From Planococcus sp. MSAK28401 (GTDB lineage Bacteria; Bacillota; Bacilli; Bacillales_A; Planococcaceae), in NCBI RefSeq assembly GCF_018283455.1, contig NZ_JAAMTH010000001.1, forward strand, positions 2,647,501 to 2,711,500: 64,000 bases of DNA, written 5' to 3'. A program made the translations under genes and the position numbers. The notes beneath the pieces were generated by a model. The model was not told where the DNA came from. It saw only the letters and a program-made list of their open reading frames with translations, and searched no databases. How positions within the stretch are numbered: the stretch's first letter is position 1; every line of letters starts with the position of its first letter. Positions 59,843 to 64,000 of this stretch are shown one piece after another.

Positions 59843-61150
59843 TTAGCGTGCCAATGAATATTCGATATAAGCGCGCCATTCTGTGTTCTTCGCATAGTTA
59901 AAGTCCGGTGTGCGGCTCGGGAACGGCATGAAGAGCTTGGGCCGTCCCGGATAATCGTGAAGCTGTTCTTCATTGATGGTGATGTCCCCTGCTTCCATGC
60001 CGCTTGCGAGAACGACACGGCCTTGTTGGGTGAAGGCGATTTCGACAGGAACGGTATTCGGGCGGCCGTCGATGTTCAAGGTATAGGCAGTACCCGTCGT
60101 GTCGTCGTCATCGTAAACCCAGCCGTCGCGCAAAGCAATCGCATCTTGCGCTTCGTTCAACGTGATTTCTGCGTTGACGTTGCTGCCATAAGGCATCGTG
60201 TCCTGCAAAGGTGTTTCAGGGGCGATGCGCACTTCGTAAAAGGCGATCGGGTTGTTTTGTTCGATGCGGCCGAGATTCCGGTACGCTTCGAACCACTTGG
60301 ATTCTTCCGCCGGAATTTCAGAAACGCTGCGGACCGTTCCAGGAATCGCGCCTTCAATGCCTGGCGCCTGGATAAATACGCGGTCGGCTTGTTCCACTTC
60401 GTGCCATTCGTCTTCCAATAAATACGTCACGAATTCACGTTCATTATTGTAAATCTCGATGCTGAGCGGAGCGGTGTCACGGTTGATGCTCGCGACCGTC
60501 CCCTCGACCGGGCTGATGAGCGCCGGGTTTTCCTGGCTTTGGGCGAGTTGCGCTTCTACGACCGCAAGTTCAGAATCAATGGCCGCTAGACGTTGCTGGG
60601 CTTGCGCGATGCCTGAAGCATACGAGCCATCTTCAGGCACTTCCACGCCAACCGACACGTTGACGTCCATGCGCAATTCCTGTTCCATGTCTTCGCCAAG
60701 CCCTGGATAACTGGAGCTATTGTTGGAGTCTTCGGATACGCTGCTGTCTTGCGAGGCACGCGCCTGCGTCAATTCCTGCAATGTCGACTGAACTTCACTG
60801 CGTTCTGTTTGAAGCGCACTTTGTTCCGATTGCCAAATCGCTCGTTGGTCTTCCGACTCGCTTTCGTTCAAGCGTGCCAGTTCAGCGCCTGCCGTTACGG
60901 CATCGCCTTCTTTGACGAGCCATTGCTCAAGCGCTTCATCGTCCTGGACGTAGATTTCCATCGTATCCTGCGGCGCCGTCAAAGCTTCTTTCGGCAAATT
61001 TTCGGTGTATGTATGGGTATACGCCTGTTCATATTCGCTGACATACAATTGTTTTGAAATGATGCTCTTCTCACCGAACAGCAACAGGAAGTTCGAGGTC
61101 AAAAAAGCAACGATGGCAATGGATAAGCCGATAAAGAAAAAGCGGTTCAT
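59843..61150 (-). CDS. HlyD-like membrane-fusion protein without adjacent pump
   Basis: A 435-residue protein with one N-terminal anchor helix (about 5-27). A split lipoyl-like domain (AEGDAVTAGAEL-type EWLVKEGDAVTAG... and GTVASINRDTAPL) flanks a long coiled-coil hairpin (about 105-225), followed by beta-barrel regions (VFIQAPGIEGAIPGTVRSVS; GSNVNAEITLNEAQD). This is the layout of adaptor subunits of RND, ABC or MFS exporters. No such pump is adjacent; the only operon partner is a 229-residue membrane protein encoded 4 bp overlapping upstream. Exported substrate unknown. Confidence 0.83.
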   Translation of the reverse strand: MNRFFFIGLSIAIVAFLTSNFLLLFGEKSIISKQLYVSEYEQAYTHTYTENLPKEALTAPQDTMEIYVQDDEALEQWLVKEGDAVTAGAELARLNESESEDQRAIWQSEQSALQTERSEVQSTLQELTQARASQDSSVSEDSNNSSSYPGLGEDMEQELRMDVNVSVGVEVPEDGSYASGIAQAQQRLAAIDSELAVVEAQLAQSQENPALISPVEGTVASINRDTAPLSIEIYNNEREFVTYLLEDEWHEVEQADRVFIQAPGIEGAIPGTVRSVSEIPAEESKWFEAYRNLGRIEQNNPIAFYEVRIAPETPLQDTMPYGSNVNAEITLNEAQDAIALRDGWVYDDDDTTGTAYTLNIDGRPNTVPVEIAFTQQGRVVLASGMEAGDITINEEQLHDYPGRPKLFMPFPSRTPDFNYAKNTEWRAYIEYSLAR

Positions 61151-61836
61151 AGGATCGGCCCCCCTTGCATAAAGTCACGCAGCATTTCGTCGACCGGAAT
61201 CTGGCTGAACAACGCGACGATCAATGCCGAAATCACATGGATGATGATCAGTGAAAGCAAGATGATTTTCGGCGATACACGCGAAAAGTTCTTGATGAAG
61301 CGGTATTGAATCGCGATGATCAATGATGTAAACAGAGTCAATTGGTTAAAGAAATAAATCAGGTAGCTGTTTTCCAGGAATGTTGCCGCGATCGGCCCGA
61401 ATGAAAACGGCGAAAAGGCTGTCGTATAGCCATTCCAGGCGAATATGCCGAAAACCAAGCCTTTTTCCAGCACCAACAATGCCGTAACGTAAGCTTGCAT
61501 GACGATCATCGCCTTCCACGGGATGCCGATGATCCGGCCGTACAGATACGCGGCTATGTACAAATGGAAGCTTAAATACAAGCCGCCCCACAGCAAGGTG
61601 CCGACAAGCGAAGTCCACCGCGCGAGTGTATAGCCGTCGAACATGCCTGCCGCGAGCAGCGGCGTCAACGATCCGGTGTTCATGCCCCAGATTTCAGGCA
61701 AGGCGAATACAATCAAGCCGAGAACAAGAATAACGGCCAGCCGCTTATTGATTTGCCTCATTTCGGTGTGTCGCAAATTATGTATGAGTTGGCCTTGGTT
61801 CAGGAAGAAATGCCAAAATTTAAAATCAGATATCAT
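61147..61836 (-). CDS. Polytopic membrane protein of unknown function (YIP1-like)
   Basis: A 229-residue protein with five to six hydrophobic helices. The arrangement (helix about 32-48, pairs at 70-120 and 125-145, and helices near the C-terminus) is like YIP1-family proteins, but the match is loose. No catalytic motif or transporter signature is seen. It is the first gene of a two-gene operon; its stop overlaps the membrane-fusion protein start by 4 bp. It may be the inner-membrane partner of that adaptor. AAAGGAC precedes the ATG. Confidence 0.7.
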   Translation of the reverse strand: MISDFKFWHFFLNQGQLIHNLRHTEMRQINKRLAVILVLGLIVFALPEIWGMNTGSLTPLLAAGMFDGYTLARWTSLVGTLLWGGLYLSFHLYIAAYLYGRIIGIPWKAMIVMQAYVTALLVLEKGLVFGIFAWNGYTTAFSPFSFGPIAATFLENSYLIYFFNQLTLFTSLIIAIQYRFIKNFSRVSPKIILLSLIIIHVISALIVALFSQIPVDEMLRDFMQGGPIL

Positions 61837-62004
61837 GCGTCTAAGTCCTTTCAGGCAAATGGCGTTCTGCTTAGTTTTACTTTACCAAAAAACCAGACGC
61901 TTTGAAACGAATTCCCTGCCACAATTTTCAATATTTGGTGGCTTTGAGACGAATGGCATAGGAGTGTGGTGAATTTCAAATTAGTAAAGGGCGAAGTAAT
62001 GAAA

Positions 62005-62200
62005 AAGAAGTGATTGGAAAAGAAGTGATTGGAAAAGCTTCCGCTTTTCGACTGCGCTCCAATGGCTGCTTTCCGGGGGGCGGGTGTTGAGCCAACGTCC
62101 CGCAAAAAGCGCGGTACGTTTGTCTCGCCAGCCCGCTCGGTCCCCCAGGAGTCAGCCATTTCCGCTCCGTCTCTAATTTTAGAGTGGAAGATCGTTTTTT
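62005..62200. repeat. GC-rich interspersed repeat, family C, inverted copy B
   Basis: Reverse complement of 24425-24595 with scattered differences and a small duplication (GTGATTGGAAAAGAA occurs twice at 62010-62040). Shared core includes CCCGCTCGGTCCC and GCGGGTGTTGAGCC. It precedes three family-B units. Confidence 0.82.
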
Positions 62201-62289
62201 CAGTTCATTTAAAGTAAGGTGTGGAAATGCATTATGTTTTTAGCTCATATTACTTGGATCAAAGAGAATGTGATTTCAGTTTGCAGCAT

Positions 62290-62536
62290 CTCGGGAAGTG
62301 ATTTTCCAACTAGCCGGCAACTAGTTACAGAAGCAGATTCAACTAATCACACCTCTCTTAATGAAATCTCTCAGCCGCCCAGCGCCAAGGGTGAGCCGAC
62401 GCAATAAGACAGGTGCTCTTCCTGGCTTATTGCAGGAGGCCAACCCAAAGCACGGCGGCAACTACTCAGCCGACACTTTAATAGAATATCGGAACAATTT
62501 CACAAGCAAACCCTTTCCATCTCATTGCACACTAGA
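62290..62536. repeat. Tandem repeat family B, inverted copy B1
   Basis: First of three units of 247 bp, running from a CTCGGGAAG edge. Core GCGCCAAGGGTGAGCCGA and AGGTGCTCTTCCTGGCTTA matches the reverse complement of the units at 23781-24270. This copy is the most diverged at its left end. Confidence 0.82.
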
Positions 62537-62783
62537 CTCGGGAAGCGATTTCCCCACTAGCCGACAACTAACTATAGAAGCAGATCTAACGAAACTCACC
62601 ACAACCAACGAAATCTCCCAGCCGCCCAGCGCCAAGGGTGAGCCGATGCCGTAAGACAAGTGCTCTTCTTGGCTTATGGCAAGAGGCCAACCCAAAGCAC
62701 GGCGGTGACTACTCAGATGACACCTAAATAGAATTACGAAACAATTTCACAAGCAAACCCTCGCTATCTTATTCCATACTAGA
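62537..62783. repeat. Tandem repeat family B, inverted copy B2
   Basis: Exactly 247 bp after the preceding unit at matching positions (CACGGCGG at 62451 and 62698). In its core the hairpin arms CTTCTTG and CAAGAGG around GCTTATGG are seen, which differ from the locus-A version in both arms. Confidence 0.85.
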
Positions 62784-63030
62784 CTCGGAAAGCGATTCCC
62801 CCACTAGACGGCAACCCCGTACAGAAGCAGATCTGATGAAACTTACCCCAATCAACGAAATCTCTTAGCCGCCCAGCGCCAAGGGTGAGCCGATGCCGTA
62901 AGACAAGTGCTCTTCTTGGCTTATGGCAAGAGGCCAACCCAAAGCACGGCGGCGTCTTCCTAGAAGACGCTCAAATAGAACATCGCAATATTTCCACATA
63001 CAAACACTCGCTTACTTCACTTAATTTCAC
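62784..63030. repeat. Tandem repeat family B, inverted copy B3
   Basis: Third unit; CACGGCGG recurs at 62945, again 247 bp on. It ends near the terminator of the DUF2187 gene. The right part (from about 62955) has diverged from the other units. Confidence 0.8.
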
Positions 63031-63036
63031 AAAATG

Positions 63037-63065
63037 AAAAAACCTCCGCGGCTGCGGAGGTTTCA
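63037..63065 (-). terminator. Terminator after the DUF2187 gene
   Basis: AACCTCCGC/GCGGAGGTT stem with flanking A- and T-runs. Confidence 0.88.
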
Positions 63066-63066
63066 T

Positions 63067-63297
63067 TTATTGATCTGCGACAATCTTGTATTTCTTATGT
63101 GAAATTACGGTCATGTTGGAAGCAGCGCCGATTTCCTTGGCGTCTTCTGGTGAAATCTCGACGATCACCGAGTTGTCCATAATTTTGAAGATGGTTCCGT
63201 TGACGTCGACGCCGTTGCGAGTGAATGAAATCCATTCGCCGATTTTGCGGGCCGCTACAAATTCAGATACTTCTTTTTCATGGGGTTGAAATGCCAT
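63067..63297 (-). CDS. DUF2187 family protein (YkvS-like)
   Basis: A 76-residue protein with a small KOW/SH3-like beta-barrel: GEWISFTRNGVDVNGTIFKI and NSVIVEIS then TVISHKKYKIV. YkvS-type proteins of Bacillales have no defined function; the fold suggests nucleic-acid or protein binding. Monocistronic. The start is ATG at 63297 with GAGAGGCG upstream. Confidence 0.83.
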   Translation of the reverse strand: MAFQPHEKEVSEFVAARKIGEWISFTRNGVDVNGTIFKIMDNSVIVEISPEDAKEIGAASNMTVISHKKYKIVADQ

Positions 63298-63375
63298 AGT
63301 TATCCACGCCTCTCTATAATGAAAACATTATCTATCTATTATAGCATAAATTTATGGTTATTTCATCTGTTTCAA

Positions 63376-64000
63376 TTACTCATATAGATGACAGGCAACA
63401 TAGTGCCCCGGCTCTTTTTCCTGCCATGCTGGCTTTTTCTCCGCGCAGATACTCATCGCATGCGGGCAGCGTGTCCTGAATACGCAGCCGCTTGGCGGAT
63501 CGATTGGGCTTGGCAGTTCCCCTTCCAAGATGACGCGTTCACGGGCTTCTTCGATATCCGGGTCTGGGATTGGAATCGCGGACAGCAAGGCTTCCGTATA
63601 GGGATGAAGCGGCTTCTCATACAGCTGGTCAGCCGTTGTCAGTTCGACCATATGCCCTAAGTACATGACGCCGATGCGGTCTGATATATATTTGACCATG
63701 CTGAGGTCATGGGCGATGAACAAATACGTCAACCCTTTTTCCTTCTGCAGCTTTTGCAAGAGCATGACGACTTGCGCTTGGACCGATACATCGAGTGCCG
63801 AGATTGGTTCGTCCGCAATGATGAAATCCGGGTCGAGCGACAAGGCACGGGCAATGCCGATGCGCTGTCTTTGCCCACCGGAGAATTCATGCGGATAGCG
63901 GTTGGCATGATCGCGGTTCAATCCGACATCTTCCAGCAATTGATGAACGCGCGCTTGCAATTCCTTTTTATTCTTATAAAGCCCGTGGACTTGCATCGGT
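63376..64000 (-). CDS. Opp/Dpp-type peptide ABC transporter ATP-binding protein (partial, 5' end outside)
   Basis: The C-terminal ~208 residues of an OppF/DppF-family ATPase. ABC signature [15 protein letters not shown], Walker [14 protein letters not shown] and the switch histidine in FIAHDLSM are present, followed by the oligopeptide-transporter C-terminal region with the cysteines in [15 protein letters not shown]. The Walker A motif is missing because the frame continues past the window end; a codon before the apparent ATG at 63996 is in frame (Pro). So the gene begins beyond 64000. Confidence 0.9.
   Translation of the reverse strand, partial: PMQVHGLYKNKKELQARVHQLLEDVGLNRDHANRYPHEFSGGQRQRIGIARALSLDPDFIIADEPISALDVSVQAQVVMLLQKLQKEKGLTYLFIAHDLSMVKYISDRIGVMYLGHMVELTTADQLYEKPLHPYTEALLSAIPIPDPDIEEARERVILEGELPSPIDPPSGCVFRTRCPHAMSICAEKKPAWQEKEPGHYVACHLYE

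Overview
The window reads as chromosome of a Gram-positive Bacillota bacterium, most likely Planococcaceae (Planococcus/Planomicrobium type). This is inferred from the mid-40s GC, strong AGGAGG-type ribosome sites, lipobox lipoproteins, a TPP-riboswitch thi operon, an LTA-synthase-like gene, and several secreted proteins carrying triple cell-wall-binding-repeat-2 (CWB2) modules. No rRNA, tRNA or CRISPR array is visible.

Layout. 0.4-3 kb: a Crp/Fnr-type regulator between two small YdcZ-family DMT transporters, then an RsbR-like stressosome protein. 3-7 kb: SRPBCC protein, methyltransferase, GNAT acetyltransferase, and a MATE pump with its TetR repressor and two matching operators. 7.4-11 kb: thiamin salvage operon tenA-thiM-thiD-thiE-thiW behind a TPP riboswitch. 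11.4-18.5 kb: unknown protein, AI-2E-type permease, S1C protease lipoprotein and a 1166-residue secreted nuclease with a Pho-box-like promoter. 18.8-29 kb: two plus-strand surface-glycan gene sets (MurJ/Wzx-like flippase, PIG-L deacetylase, O-antigen-ligase-like polymerase, GNAT; then GT2, DUF2304, small flippase, GT39) separated by a repeat block and a metallophosphatase. 29-49 kb: five secreted CWB2 enzymes (5'-nucleotidase, subtilase, amidase, SpoIID/LytB, NlpC/P60), an LTA-synthase-like sulfatase and an IS1182-family insertion sequence. 49-52.4 kb: UDP-ManNAc-dehydrogenase-like enzyme, WecG/TagA and GT4 transferases. 52.6-62 kb: alanine/sodium symporter, two M20 peptidases, EamA transporter, PanF-YhdT, and an orphan membrane-fusion protein with a polytopic partner. 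62-64 kb: a second repeat block, a DUF2187 protein and the end of an Opp/Dpp ATPase gene.

How it fits together. The centre looks like a cell-envelope region: enzymes that make and polymerise surface glycans sit beside enzymes that cut peptidoglycan, protein and nucleotides and are held to the wall by CWB2 modules, whose known ligand in other Firmicutes is an anionic wall polymer. The nuclease and nucleotidases suggest scavenging of phosphate or nucleosides from extracellular DNA.

Most unusual items: an amidase with four copies of an unrecognised ~45-residue repeat; a SpoIID domain split by a CWB2 triplet; a composite intergenic repeat (tandem ~245-bp units plus a ~170-bp GC-rich unit) present twice; and a transporter gene whose only well-placed start codon is ATA.
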